Positions 11,136 to 22,146 of a stretch of 64,000 nucleotides of DNA are shown piece by piece. Source of the DNA: Tulasnella sp. 424 (Eukaryota > Basidiomycota > Agaricomycetes > Cantharellales > Tulasnellaceae); contig WSUB01000094.1 of NCBI GenBank assembly GCA_019633425.1, forward strand, positions 101,711 through 165,710, in the 5' to 3' direction. How positions within the stretch are numbered: position 1 is the first letter of the stretch; every line of letters starts with the position of its first letter. Both the position numbers and the translations under genes were made by a program. The notes under the pieces were generated by a model. The model ran no database searches. It saw only the letters and a list, made by a program, of their open reading frames with translations, and was not told where the DNA came from.

Positions 11136-13066
11136 ATGGCCGGAGGAACTGTCACTCACGTTTCCGGGAACATCCTCGACCACCTACCCCCTCGCTCTAT
11201 CATTGGACCTTTCGCCCTCGTCACGTCTTTATTCTTCCTCTGGGGATTTGCTTACGGTCTTCTTGGTATGTCAACGTCGACCTCATCGCTCTGGATGTCG
11301 ACTGACGATACGGTTCCGCAGATGTCCTTAACGCGCACTTCCAAGAAGTGCTTGGCATCACGAAGCTTCAGTCTACCGGTCTTCAGGTCGCTTATTTCGG
11401 TGTCGGTTACTTTGCCTTCTCGCCCATCGCTGGAGAAATCCTCAGACGCAAAGGTTACAAGTTCACGATTATTATGGGTTTAAGCTGTACGTCTGCTAGC
11501 CTTCCTTGCCTCGACTCCACAGTACTTATCGTTCCCAACCTTGTAGTATACTCCACCGGTGCTATTCTCTTCTGGCCCTGCGCAAAGCTCAGCACAAATG
11601 GAAACCACAGTGCTATCTTCGGTGGCTTCGTCATTTGCACGGCTGTCATGTACGTCTCATCTCATCTGGAGAAAGCTCCATTTTTGCTAACAGTGACCCT
11701 CCTTACAATAGTGCATGCGGCTTGGCCTCCCTTGAAACCTCTGCCAACTCTTACATCACCGTCTTGCCGGGTTGCTCGCCCGAGGGGGCTGCCTTCCGTC
11801 TGCAGTTCTCCCAGTCTTTCAACGGTATCGCATCCTTCGCCGGCCCATTCATCGCATCCAAGTACTTCTTCTCTGGGAGCAATTCAGACAACCTCAACAA
11901 TGTCCAATGGGTCTACTTGGCTGTTGCTGGTACGTATTTCGAATTTCTCTTCATGGTTGATCCGTCAGAAAACTCATTTATTTTACTATCTACATAGGCA
12001 TGGGTGTGACGATTGCCACGGCATTTGTCTTTATCAAGCTCCCAGAAACCTCCGAGGCCGAACTCGCGGAGCAATCCCGAAGGTCTGCTGCCATTGCAGG
12101 TACCAATGACCGCACCGCTGGACCCTTCTACAAGCAATACCGTGTCCTCTTCGGCTTCGCCGCTCAGTTCTTGTATGTTGGTGCTCAAGGTAAGGATGTT
12201 GCATTATTGATCCCTTGCGCAGAAACTAACCAGAACCCCCTCCTTAGTCAATGTCGCCACCTTCTTCATTAACTATGTACACGAGACTCTCGATTGGCCC
12301 AAGGCTAAGGCTTCCAACTTCTTGTCCTACAGTGTGAGTCCAATCTATCAACTCACCCCGCCCTCTAAAGTTAAACTCCCCTTTCACCCTCTACAGCTCA
12401 TCATCTTCACCGTTTCTCGTTTCGTTGGCACCGCCATCCTGTCCTTCGTTGATGCTGAGCTGGTCGTTGGCATCTGGGCCACCATGTGCTGCCTACTCTC
12501 CGTCCTAGCCGCCAGCCTCAAGGGATCGTCTGCCATAGCTTGTCTCATGCTGATCTTCTTCTTCGAGGCTCCTCTCTTCCCTTGTGAGTGCAACTGACTT
12601 TGGTTGTGTGTGCGGTATAACTGAACGTTCCGGTCATATTCTTGCAGGCATCTACGTCGTATCCACTCAACGCATGGGCCAGCACACTCGTCGAGCTTCC
12701 GCTATCCTGATTGCGGCTGTTGGTGGTGGAGCTGTCTTCCCTCCCATCCAAGGTGCCATCGCCGATCACTACGGCACCCACCACAGTTACGGCCTTGTTT
12801 CTCCCGCTTTCGCCTACATCGCCTGTTTCGGCTTCTACGTGAGTTGTCTTTGCAGCACTTCCTCGTTACCGGAGTTTCTAACCTCCTGTTTATATTTCCA
12901 GTTGTGGTGGCACCATGGAGCTAACTGGCGTCGCGCTTCCGAGCTCCCTGACTCCGCGCCTTCATCGTCGTCTGATGTCGAGCGGGCCTCCGTCAGCGAT
13001 ATGCAAAAAGGCGACGAAAAAGCCCTTGAGGACGTTCACGTCGACACGATCCCTCGACGTGTGTAA
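11136..13066 (+). CDS. MFS sugar transporter, FucP / glucose-galactose (FHS) family
   Basis: A plasma-membrane proton:sugar symporter by family. Spliced from about nine exons, starting MAGGTVTHVSGNILDHL and ending VDTIPRRV-TAA. The first helix reads ALVTSLFFLWGFAYGLLDVLN, the classic FucP/HxtA signature. It is followed by HFQEVLGITKLQSTGLQ and GYFAFSPIAGEILRRKGYK. Later segments include ETSANSYITVLP, an important FHS helix, and the second-half motifs FLYVGAQVNVATFFINYV and GGGAVFPPIQGAIADHYG. About 12 membrane segments can be counted. The hydrophilic C-tail is acidic and Ser-rich. The substrate (fucose, glucose, galactose or related) cannot be told from sequence. A broken copy of its last two exons lies downstream at 15203-15532. 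Confidence 0.92.
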
Positions 13067-15201
13067 TGAACACTCGTCACGCTTCCCTTCACGTTTCTGA
13101 ACGATTTCCATTTTCCTCGAGATACACGTGGTGATTAGATTCTGGCAGTGATTTTGTATAGACTTTTGTTGTTGTACGATGGTCTTTGAACAAGTTGGTT
13201 CCTCATGAGACGTTTTGGATTCCTGATATTTGACGAAGCTCGAGGCCAACGGTCTGACAGAACTGATGGTGCTGTTTGTGTATTGCGCGGTGAATTCTCT
13301 CGAACGGCATTTCCTATTTATGGACCACCACAGCCCCGATGCTACGCCGGTCAACTGGACCAAACACAACGCCCCCAGTGTCAAGTTCCCTACAACCAGC
13401 ATCCTTGCATCTCAACTGAATCCTCCTATACCTTGTGGCCATATGAGACCTGCACTAGGCGCAGCGTTGTCCAACCTCGGCATGAGGGAGAGAATCACAA
13501 GTGAACTGCTGCACATCCTGCTTGCATTGCAAGTAAGGGATTTTCAGGGGGACGAAAACCGTGATGCTCAACAGATCCGATTTTTTGTGTTCGTTTAGAG
13601 AAACCAAGGCCAAGCCGTTGGAACTCAGTAGTAGGGCGGTTGCTGTCTCCGAGGCCATTCGCTCCGCGGCAACGAGTCTGGCGTTGCTGACTCGCAAGCG
13701 CTGGAACTCGGAACGCCTCATCAATCAGCCTCCGGACGAGGTTCTCATCCTCATATTCCACATGGTCCTCGATGACTTTCTGGAGGATAGCGAGCGTCGC
13801 ATGTATTCCAGCTATCTCACCATACAGCAAACTCTCCGGAGCGTTTGTTCGCTCTGGCGCAACATCATCTCATCGTCGCGGAGCTTCTGGACCACGCTAT
13901 CCTGCCTAGACGTGGGGAGGAAGAGGTTCAAACTTGCGCTGAGCAAAGCCGAAGGGACGGGCTGTCGCGCAATCTGTAGACGTAGTCGTATTGTTCGAAG
14001 TTTGTGGCCAAGGTCATTGGGAGTCCATCGACGTCCTTGGCGAACCTTGGATCCCTTTCGCGTCGCATCCGTTTCCGAACCTCCAGCCCTTCCGTATGTT
14101 CAGGGGAGACCAAGATTCCAAAACCAACGCCAATTTTCAAGATATCTTTCCCTGCCTCGTCGAGCTCCGGCGAGAAGGAATCGTTTTCCAAAATGTGGCG
14201 CCTATACACAACCTGCGAACTCTTACAGTACATGGAAATGGGCGGACATTGCATGCAGAAGCATTGACTCAATTGATTTTCAATTCACCAATGTTAGAGC
14301 GAATGGAGGTCGTTGGGCTCTACCTGTAGATTGTGTCGGGTCGCCCCTTTCCCTCAGTCTCGGCTCTCAAACTGCGGAGGATTACAATGGAAAACGTCGG
14401 CCCGCACGACCAGTTAGCACGTTTTCTGAATCACCTCGAGCTTTTTCCAGACGCCTGCGTGGTGCTCACCTTAAAACAATTCTCGGAAACGGATGGAGTG
14501 ATCGCCCTCTTCGAGTACGCGAGGCACCGCATCGCAGTGGTCGAGGGGAATCCGGCTCTCCGCGTCGACTTGCGTCAGATCGCGCGACCTAGCCTTGAGC
14601 TCAGAGCATCGGGAAATCACATTCCTCTCAGGATAACCATAACAAGACGGAGGTGGCCAGACGCATGGATGGATTGTCGACGGATGCTCCAAAGTTGGAA
14701 CTCAGTCGTTACGGGAGGCCGGATGCTAGAACTACGTCTTCAATCAACTGCATCCCTGGCTCATGAGGCAATACGAGTAATTAGTGTATGCCTCCCGCAC
14801 GTTACCATCTTGGGGCTATGGGGATCCGAAGGGCCGAAAATGCTAGCAAAGCGCGGGTCTGATGGTCGATTGCCGTTCCCGCGTCTGTCCTGGTTACGAA
14901 TCTATGGAGCGGTAGACGATGACAACCTGGTATGGTTGGCAGGTATCCGTAGGGCAAATAACCAAGTGAAAGCCATCGAATCGCTCCTCCTCGATGAAGT
15001 TCCAGAGCCCGGACGCCTCAGTCGGTTAAAGCATGTGTTTCCTTCTGTAGGGAGGACATAGTACAGCACGATGATGTAGCCTTCCCTTGATTTACTACTT
15101 CAGTCACTTTATCGATACAGCATGATCATATAAAAACATCTGTCCTCCTCTCCTATGCATCTGGTTCGGATTCTAGAGTGCGTTGGGCTAAGGTCTCACT
15201 G
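12715..15201 (+). repeat. Tandem segmental duplication, unit 1 (transporter tail + F-box copy 1)
   Basis: From about 12715 to 15201 the sequence aligns almost throughout with 15202-17906. Shared parts are the transporter's last exons, the spacer and the whole F-box gene with its 3' flank. Unit 1 joins unit 2 directly at ggtggtggagctgtc. Edges are by eye, within about 10 bp. Confidence 0.85.
13564..15061 (+). pseudogene. F-box protein, copy 1 (disabled)
   Basis: It aligns with the open copy at 16080-17786 from its ATG (MLNRSDFLCSF) through the F-box (LINQPPDEVLILIFHMVL, then LRSVCSLWRNIISSS) to the C-terminal leucine-rich part. Three lesions are visible. One base is missing near 13990 (gtcgtattg against gtcgttattg). 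Sixteen bases are missing near 14020, after aaggtcattg. A Trp codon has become TAG at 14327-14329 (TACCTGTAG against CACCTATGG). The frame therefore breaks after about 145 codons, and the remaining homology continues in another frame to 15061. A spliced rescue is not apparent. It was probably born intact by tandem duplication and then decayed. Confidence 0.85.
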
Positions 15202-15202
15202 G

Positions 15203-15532
15203 TGGTGGAGCTGTCTTCCCGCCTATCCAAGGTGCCATCGCCGATCACTACGGCCGGCACCCACCACAGTTACGGTCTCGTTGTTTCGGCTTTCGCTTAC
15301 ATCGCTCACTTCGGCTTCTAGGTGAGTTGTCTTTGCCTCGCCCCCGACCTTACTACGGTTTGTAACCTCTGGTTTATATTTCCAGTTGTGGTGGCACCAT
15401 GGAGCTAACTGGTGTCGCGCTTCCGACCTCCCTAACTCTACGCCCTCATCGTCGTCTGATGTCGAGCGGGCCTCCATCAGCGATATGCAAAAGGGCGACA
15501 TTCACGTCGACACAATCCCTCGACGCGTGTAA
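15203..15532 (+). pseudogene. Truncated C-terminal piece of the sugar transporter
   Basis: Matches the last two exons of the transporter (about 12723-13066). It lacks all upstream exons. It has a 4-bp insertion (acggccggcaccc against acggcaccc), a TAC to TAG change at the exon end (ttctaggtgagt against ttctacgtgagt), and an in-frame loss of about 18 bp in the tail. It cannot encode a transporter. It is a by-product of the tandem duplication. Confidence 0.9.
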
Positions 15533-16079
15533 TGAACACTCGTCGCGCTTCCCTTCACGTTTCTGAACGATTTTCATTTTCCTCGATATATATGTGGTGA
15601 TTAGATTCTGGCAATGATTTTGCATGGACTTCTGTTGTTGTACGGTGGTCACTGAACAAGATGGTCCCGACGAGTGGTTATGATTCCTGGATGTTTGGTG
15701 AGGCTCGAGGCCAACGGTCTGAAAGAACTGACAGCGTTGCTTATGTATGAAAGTCCAGCGATCCTGCGCGGTAAATTTTCTCGAACGGCATTTTTCATTT
15801 TATGTTTTTATGTACCACCACAGCCCCCGTAACTACTATGCCGTTCAACTGAACCAAACACGACGCCTCCAGCGTCAGTCCCCTCACCTTGCCACCACCA
15901 CCCTCGCATCTCAACTGAAGCCGCCTATCACCTTGTGGTCATATGATACCTGTACCAGGCGCGGCGTTGCCCCACCTCGACACGAGGGAGAGAATTACAA
16001 GTGAACTGCTGCGCATCCTGCAGTTACATTGCAAGTAAGGTCGGATTGTATCTGGAGTCCAGGCGGACGGTAAACCGGG

Positions 16080-17786
16080 ATGCTCAACATATCCGTTTTT
16101 TTGCGTTCGTTTAGAGCAGCCGAGACCAAACCGTCAGAATTTAGTAGTAGGGCGGTTGCTGTCTCCGAGGCCATTCGGTCCGCGGCAACCAGTCTGAAGT
16201 TGCTGACTCGCAAGCGGTGGAACGCGGAACGCCTCATCAATCAGCTTCCGGACGAGCTCCTCGTCCTCATATTCCACATGGTCCTCGATGACTTCCCGGA
16301 TGAAAGCAAGCGCCGCATGGGGCGCTCCAGCTATCTCACCATACAGCAAACTCTCCGGAGCGTGTGTTCGCTCTGGCGCAGCATCATTTCGTCGTCGCGG
16401 AGCTTCTGGACCACGCTATCCTGTCTAGACGTGGGAAGAAAGAGGTTCAAGCTTGCGCTCAGCAAAGCCGAAGGGACGGGGTGTCGCGCATTCTGTAGAC
16501 GGAGTCGTTATTGTTCGAAGTTCGTGGCAAAGGTCATTGCGCTCTCGGATCGCTGGGAGTCCATAGATGTTCTTGACAGACATTGGATCCCTTTCACGTC
16601 GCATCCATTTCCGAACCTTCAGCGCCTCCGTATAACCAGAGGGGACCGAACTTTCGAGACCATCGCCAATTTTCAAGATATCTTTCCCCGCCTCGTCGAG
16701 CTCCGGCTGGAAGGAATCGTTTTCCAGAATATGGCGCCTATACGCAACCTACGAACTCTTGCATTGCATGGAGACGGGCGGACGTTGCATGCACAAGCAT
16801 TGATTCACTTGATTTCCAATTCATCAATGTTAGAGCAAATGGAGGTCGTTGGGTTCCACCTATGGATTGTGCCGGGTCGCCCCCTTCCCTCAGCCTCAGC
16901 TCTCAAACTGCGGAGGATTACAATAGAAAACGTCGGGCCGCACGACCGGTTAGCATGTTTTCTGACTCACCTCGAGCTTTCTCCAGACGCTTGCGTCGTG
17001 CTCGCCTTAAAACGGGAAATGGAACGAGTGAACGCCCTTTCCGAGTACGCAAGGCGCCGCATCGCATTAGTCGAGGGGAATCCGCCTCTCCGCGTCGACT
17101 TGCGTCAGATCGGGCGACCGTGTTTTGAGCTCAGAGTATCGGGAAGTCACATTCCTCTCAGGATAACCATAACAAGACGGAGGTGGCCAGACGCATGGAT
17201 GGATTGTCGACGGATGCTCCAAAGTTGGAACTCAGTCGTTACGGGANNNNNNNNNNNNNNNNNNNNNNNNNNNNNNNNNNNNNNNNNNNNNNNNNNNNNN
17301 NNNNNNNNNNNNNNNNNNNNNNNNNNNNNNNNNNNNNNNNNNNNNNTAACAAGACGGAGGTGGCCAGACGCATGGATGGATTGTCGACGGATGCTCCAAA
17401 GTTGGAACTCAGTCGTTACGGGAAGCCGGATGCTAGAACTACGTCTTCCATCAACTACTTCCCTAGCTCAGGAAGCAATGCGCGTAATCAGTGTATGCTT
17501 CCCGCACGTTACCACCTTGGAGCTATGGGGATCCGAAGGGCCGAAGATGCTAGCAAAGCGCGGGTCTGATGGGCGATTGCCGTTCCCGTGTCTGTCCCGG
17601 CTACGCATCAATGGAGTGGTAGACGATGACAACCTGGTATGGATGGCGGCTGTCCGTAAGGCGGATACCCAAGTGAGAACCATCGAATCCCTCGTCCTCG
17701 ATGGGATGCCTGAGCCCGGACGCCTTGGTCGATTAAAGCATGCGTTTCTTTCCGTAGAGTCCATGATAGACGGCGCCGTGGGCTAG
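16080..17786 (+). CDS. F-box protein, copy 2 (open, with assembly gap)
   Basis: A single long exon starting MLNISVFLRSF. An F-box lies at about residues 50-105 (LINQLPDELLVLIFHMVL ... LRSVCSLWRSIISSSRSF), the Skp1-binding module of SCF ubiquitin ligases. It is followed by irregular leucine-rich repeats (FPNLQRLRI, FPRLVELRLEG, IRNLRTLALHG), the presumed substrate-binding part. Agaricomycetes have large families of such proteins with unknown targets. The frame contains 100 Ns (17247-17346) flanked by an exact 77-bp repeat. As written it gives 568 codons, but 59 of them (177 bp) come from the gap plus one repeat copy. The true length is probably 509 residues. An upstream coding exon cannot be excluded. 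Confidence 0.85.
   Translation: MLNISVFLRSFRAAETKPSEFSSRAVAVSEAIRSAATSLKLLTRKRWNAERLINQLPDELLVLIFHMVLDDFPDESKRRMGRSSYLTIQQTLRSVCSLWRSIISSSRSFWTTLSCLDVGRKRFKLALSKAEGTGCRAFCRRSRYCSKFVAKVIALSDRWESIDVLDRHWIPFTSHPFPNLQRLRITRGDRTFETIANFQDIFPRLVELRLEGIVFQNMAPIRNLRTLALHGDGRTLHAQALIHLISNSSMLEQMEVVGFHLWIVPGRPLPSASALKLRRITIENVGPHDRLACFLTHLELSPDACVVLALKREMERVNALSEYARRRIALVEGNPPLRVDLRQIGRPCFELRVSGSHIPLRITITRRRWPDAWMDCRRMLQSWNSVVTGXXXXXXXXXXXXXXXXXXXXXXXXXXXXXXXXXXTRRRWPDAWMDCRRMLQSWNSVVTGSRMLELRLPSTTSLAQEAMRVISVCFPHVTTLELWGSEGPKMLAKRGSDGRLPFPCLSRLRINGVVDDDNLVWMAAVRKADTQVRTIESLVLDGMPEPGRLGRLKHAFLSVESMIDGAVG
17170..17423. repeat. Exact 77-bp direct repeat flanking the N gap
   Basis: 17170-17246 and 17347-17423 are identical 77-bp sequences on either side of the Ns. 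F-box copy 1 has this sequence once, inside a 100-bp block (14617-14716) identical between the copies. This looks like overlapping contig ends, not a biological repeat. Confidence 0.9.
17247..17346. other. Assembly gap (100 N)
   Basis: Exactly 100 Ns, a conventional unknown-length scaffold gap. The flanks suggest the true gap length is negative, i.e. the ends overlap. Confidence 0.97.
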
Positions 17787-18246
17787 CGTTCCCTTGTTAT
17801 TGCTACTTTTCGGTCATTCTATCAATATCTAATAATATAAAAATTTTGTCCGCTTTGTTTATGCATCTGATTCGGATTCTGGAGTGCGTTGGGTCAAGCT
17901 CTCACCGACAGACTCGGGGTTGGAGTGGACTGGAAAGGGGAAAGTAGAGTCGGAGAGACCACTCGTAACGAGAGATTCTCTCTCTGAGTTGGGGTAACCG
18001 GTTATATTTTATCTAAACGTGCGACTTGAAACGAGGAATTTGAACGAGTCGCACCTGTTGGTCTGAGGAAAGTGTGTGGCGCTTGGGCCGTTATCTCCGT
18101 CTTTGGCCAGTCGCAATCCAGACCACCTTTCACCTCTTGATCACCCCACCCACAATATCTCACCACCAAGCGAACCTTAGACGCTGTATATTGACGTTCA
18201 CGACCCAACGAACTTTCAAGCAAAACCAATCTCAACACTAGAAGAC

Positions 18247-19349
18247 ATGGCTGATAATGCAGAGAGCGCCGCCGTACCCGATAAGCCAATCCAGGTCAAG
18301 CTCGTCCTGCTGGGTAAGCACTTGGTCTTTCCCGCCTCCTGCCACTGCGTTGTAGACTGGGTGTATCGGGCCAAGGAGTGCCGCTGGGCGCACAATCAAC
18401 GTCGACACCACCCGAGTCCCGCTTATGCCTTTGTACCAATTGCACTGACACCGCGTACTCCTTCGATTCTCAGGCGAGGCCGCAGTTGGAAAGTCTTCCA
18501 TAGTCCTACGATTCGTGAGTCGTTTCTCCCAATCCACTCCGTTTCCATTTGCTCTAGCGACTCAACTCAATACGGGTGACACTTTTTGCTCGACCCGCTC
18601 CTATTTGACTTTTAGGTCTCCAACGAATTCCAAGCAAACAAAGAACCCACCATCGGCGCTGCCTTCCTTACACAGAAATGCCGCCTCGAGGATCGCGTCC
18701 TTCGTTATGAAATATGGGACACTGCTGGTCAAGAACGGTTCCACTCTCTCGCTCCGATGTATTACCGCAATGCTCAAGCTGCGGTTGTGGTGTACGACGT
18801 CACCAAGGCCACTAGTCTCGAGAAGGCCAAGTCATGGGTGAAGGAGCTGCAACGACAAGCCAACCCGAACATCGTTATCGCACTCGCTGGAAACAAAGTG
18901 GATCTCGTCACTGCGTCGTCAGCTGCCGGCTCTTCCGGAGCTGCGGCTCCCAATGGGGACGACGATGAGGATGAGGCAGATGATGCTACAGCAACACCGG
19001 GGGAAGATGCTGAGGCCGGGAATCCCGAAGGGCTTCGTCAGGTTCCAAAGGACGAAGCACAGGCGTATGCCACTGAAGCTGGACTTTTGTTCTTCGAGAC
19101 TAGCGCGAAGACAGGAGAGGGAATTGTCGAGATCTTCACAGAAATCGGTGCGCAAGGCGGTTCCCCCCTCTGTTTGACGGCCCGCAAAACTAAACTCCGA
19201 TTTCATTTCTAGCCAAGAAGATTCCAATCGACCACATTTTGAATAGCCGCGGTGGAGCAAACCGGTCTGCAACTGCCGGGGCTGCTGCAACGGACGCCGT
19301 CAACTTACAAAATAACACACCGAAGAGCAAGTCGCCGTGCAGTTGCTGA
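18247..19349 (+). CDS. RAB5: Rab5-family small GTPase (Vps21/Ypt5 type)
   Basis: Controls early-endosome tethering and fusion. Exon 1 starts [20 protein letters not shown]. Splicing restores the P-loop [11 protein letters not shown] and the switch I region [15 protein letters not shown], a Rab5 signature. [20 protein letters not shown] is switch II and GNKVDL the guanine-specificity motif. [11 protein letters not shown] follows. The last residues are SPCSC, a double-Cys geranylgeranylation motif, so the protein is membrane-anchored. An unusual acidic and Ala/Ser-rich insert of about 40 residues, including DDDEDEADD, sits right after GNKVDLV, in a loop that is short in animal Rab5. A single short exon encodes the tail. 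The next gene is convergent. Confidence 0.95.
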
Positions 19350-19600
19350 GCTGGGCTGCTCGCTATCCGTCATTTCTTCAGCTCACTTTCCTTTTCGTGT
19401 ACCTCCACACTCTCTCTTCCCTTATGACGTTGCACGTTTGCTCGCCTGTTCTCTAGTTTTTCCAGTAATGTCTCGATCCAGGACAAGATGTCTCCTTTTT
19501 TTTAGCACTTTGGCGTGTTTCCCATTCATTTCAACATCATCCCATTGTACCCAACCAAGATCGCAAAATACGTTAGAGAGCCAAAATTGGCTTTGGGAGC

Positions 19601-21756
19601 TCAGAAGATTGTGGCAAATGCTCCATCATCGTCAATACCCATGCCCTTCGCCGATGGTCCCATCCCACCTCCCCGACCAAATGTGAATCCCACCCAAACA
19701 CCACGCCCAAATGATTCCTCCTTTTCCTTCACATTTGCGACGTTCTTCTGCTTCTCTTTGACTTCGGCATACTTAGCCATGTCCTCGGCAGAGGTGAAGT
19801 CGTCGTAATAACCGGTGTCGAGTTCGGAATCCAGTGCTGGGACGAAGGGCGCCTGGGTTGATCGGAGATCGTCCCAACGTATGCCGTTGAAGAATGGGTG
19901 CGACTTCACTTGCTGCATGCTACTGTACCGGACTGAGTGGTGTGCAATGAGTCTGTAGATGACGGGTCAAACGGGGTACCATTGCACGGTAGACGGAGGA
20001 GAGCACGACCTACCTGGTGACTGCATCCCACGATATGTCTGACAGGTTGAAGATAAGGTCCTCTTCCTTCTCGTATTCCGGCCGTCTTAAGACCTTTGTC
20101 CAGTTCTTCAAGTTCGTCCAAGTCTCCTCTGGAGTTCCACCGGAGAATGGAGGGAACCCAGCAAGGAACTCGAATAGGATGCATCCGAGAGACCAGTAAT
20201 CAACGGAGTAGCTATAGGCCTTGCCTCGAAGCACTTCCTGGAAACACAAAACAGCGTCAGAAAGCGTGTTTAGAAACGTCATCAACGGGGATACTGACCG
20301 GACTCATGTAATCGGGTGATCCGACGATCGAATCTGCCTAATCGGATTTAAATTTAAGAATATCAACCTTTTTCAAAGACGGATTGAGCTCACATAGTGA
20401 GGATTCTCGACTCGCATGCTTCGATATAGACTTCGCCTCTCCATAGTGCTTCGGTGGACCACCTCCTGGTCTTTGCACTTGTCCAAGCGATGCTTCAGCG
20501 ACTCGATCCTTTGGGGGTTTAATGCACCAGTCGCCAGGCCGAAGTCAGTTAACTTTACGTGACCAGTCCCGTCGACTAAGAAGTTCTATCAAGAGTTGGG
20601 GTTAGGCCCATTTGAGAGGGTTCCGACGACCATCCGCACCTCTGGCTTTAGATCTCGGTGAATGTAACCTAGTTTGTGTAACTCATTGACCCCAACAAAC
20701 ATCTCGGAGATGTAGAAACGCGCGTGCTCCTCCTTGAGCACCCCTGAATTATTGAGTAGGGTACGGAAGTCGCCGCCAGGGACGTATTCCATGGCCAGAT
20801 AAACGTAAGTGGGGTCTTGGAAAGCGTATAGGAGGCGAACGAGCCATGGCGTTTTGGTGGCCGTCAGAATATCGCGTTCAACAAGGACATGGCGGATCTA
20901 GATGTAAAGTCACCGAAGTGAGTACAAATATAATCAAATCGAGATCAAGAGGCTCACTTCGTCCATCTTGTGCAGCGTGCGCTTCCTCATCTTCTTAAGG
21001 GCGCAGACCTCCCCTGTGTCCGATTTCCTTGCGAGGTAGACTTCTCCATAACCCCCCTGCCCAACCTGAGCGAGGATGTGGAATTGGTCGAGCCGTAACT
21101 TTGTTCGCCGCTTCCGGAGGAGGACACGCTCCCTACCATTGTATGACTTGAGCTCGGATGCGTACTCATCCGACGACAGCTATGGGGATCGTGGCCAATG
21201 ATCGAGCCGAGCAAGAAACGAGTCGTCAGCGGTCCCGTTACCTTACATTGGGGAACGAAACCAACCTGGCGAGCACGAGTATCGGCATCGAAACGCGCTT
21301 TACGCTCTTTCCGTGCAGCCAAGAAGCCAAGGGTTTGGAAATAATAGTCGAGGAAGTCTAGTTACGAGATGCCGCAGATAAGGCTGCGCGTGTTAGCCAC
21401 GAGGATGTAGAAGCAGCAAGGAAAAGCTCACACAACTGGGCCACGGTGGCTTTGCGTTTGACTTCCTGGCTTTCAACAAGCTCTCGCTCCCAAAGCTTCA
21501 GATTGGGCCCTTTTTTGTATGTGCTGGGCCGAGCAGTCTCCATCCGAACATCGCCCATTGTCGTTCCTTTTGCGGTGTCCATCCGAATGTCCTGCGCTGC
21601 TGGATTGATCGGAGGTTGGGCGAGTCCACCAGGTTGCAGGGCAGATGGTCCTTGCATGAATCCGCCCTTGGTGGGTGAGCTCGAGATGTCGTGCCCCGCC
21701 TTGAGTGGAACAGATTTACGATTGGGAGTGGGGGTTCCAGATGCAGGGCCAGCCAT
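19601..21756 (-). CDS. DBF2: NDR-family protein kinase, Dbf2/Sid2-like
   Basis: An AGC kinase of the mitotic exit / septation initiation network, acting with Mob1 at spindle poles and the septum. The N-terminus (MAGPASGTPTPNRKSV...) is disordered, followed by the Mob-binding region with KLWERELVESQEVKRKATVA and DYYFQTLGFLAARKERK. The kinase domain follows: GQGGYGEVYLAR (Gly loop), ALKKM (Lys), GYIHRDLKPENFLVD (catalytic loop) and LTDFGLATG. The long insert before the activation segment, typical of Dbf2/Sid2, reads LNPQRIESLKHRLDKCK. SIVGSPDYMSPE is the activation loop. The hydrophobic motif near the C-terminus is VGFTFGR. Several short introns interrupt it. Two forkhead-like sites lie upstream. 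Orthology to Dbf2/Sid2 rather than Cbk1/Orb6 rests on the insert and the hydrophobic motif. Confidence 0.92.
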
Positions 21757-21859
21757 GAGGATGCGCTATACGAGTCGTGATTGTTCGTAAAGTGAAGTTT
21801 AACGGGAGCTGGTTTAGCAGGAGTCTGTGGTCAGGATTCAAAGTTCGAACATCGACCGA

Positions 21860-21921
21860 CAAAGCTATGTAAACAACCAGGGCGAGTGATCAAAGCTATG
21901 TAAACAATCAGGGTGATCTGG
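21860..21921. promoter_or_regulatory. Two 31-bp direct repeats, each with a forkhead-type GTAAACA site
   Basis: 21860-21890 and 21891-21921 share caaagctatgtaaacaa, with GTAAACA at 21869-21875 and 21900-21906. They lie 104-165 bp upstream of the minus-strand kinase ATG. GTAAACA is the core forkhead-factor site. Its function here is inferred. Confidence 0.5.
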
Positions 21922-22146
21922 AAGCCCCTGCTCCGGAGGCGGAAGAACTTTTACATCCGTGAGCCTATGATCAGACAGCCATGAGTTCGCAATCCATCTG
22001 GAGCAATTGGTATTCCTTGAATGCGAAAAGGGTCTGCAATAGAGCTACATCTATGTTGGACGCATGCAGTCTAATCTCATAAGTTATGATGCTGGAACAA
22101 AGTAGAGGGTTACTAATATATCGACATGAATGAATCGAGGAGCTGC

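Larger units (their letters stand above)
15202..17906 (+). repeat. Tandem segmental duplication, unit 2
   Basis: Second copy of the 12715-15201 unit, beginning in the middle of a transporter exon. It carries the truncated transporter tail and the open F-box copy, and contains a 100-N gap. Homology to unit 1 fades after gctctcacc near 17906. Confidence 0.85.

Noticed and set aside
16080..17786. 568-residue F-box protein taken at face value
   Set aside because: 59 codons come from the N gap and the duplicated contig end; see the gap finding.
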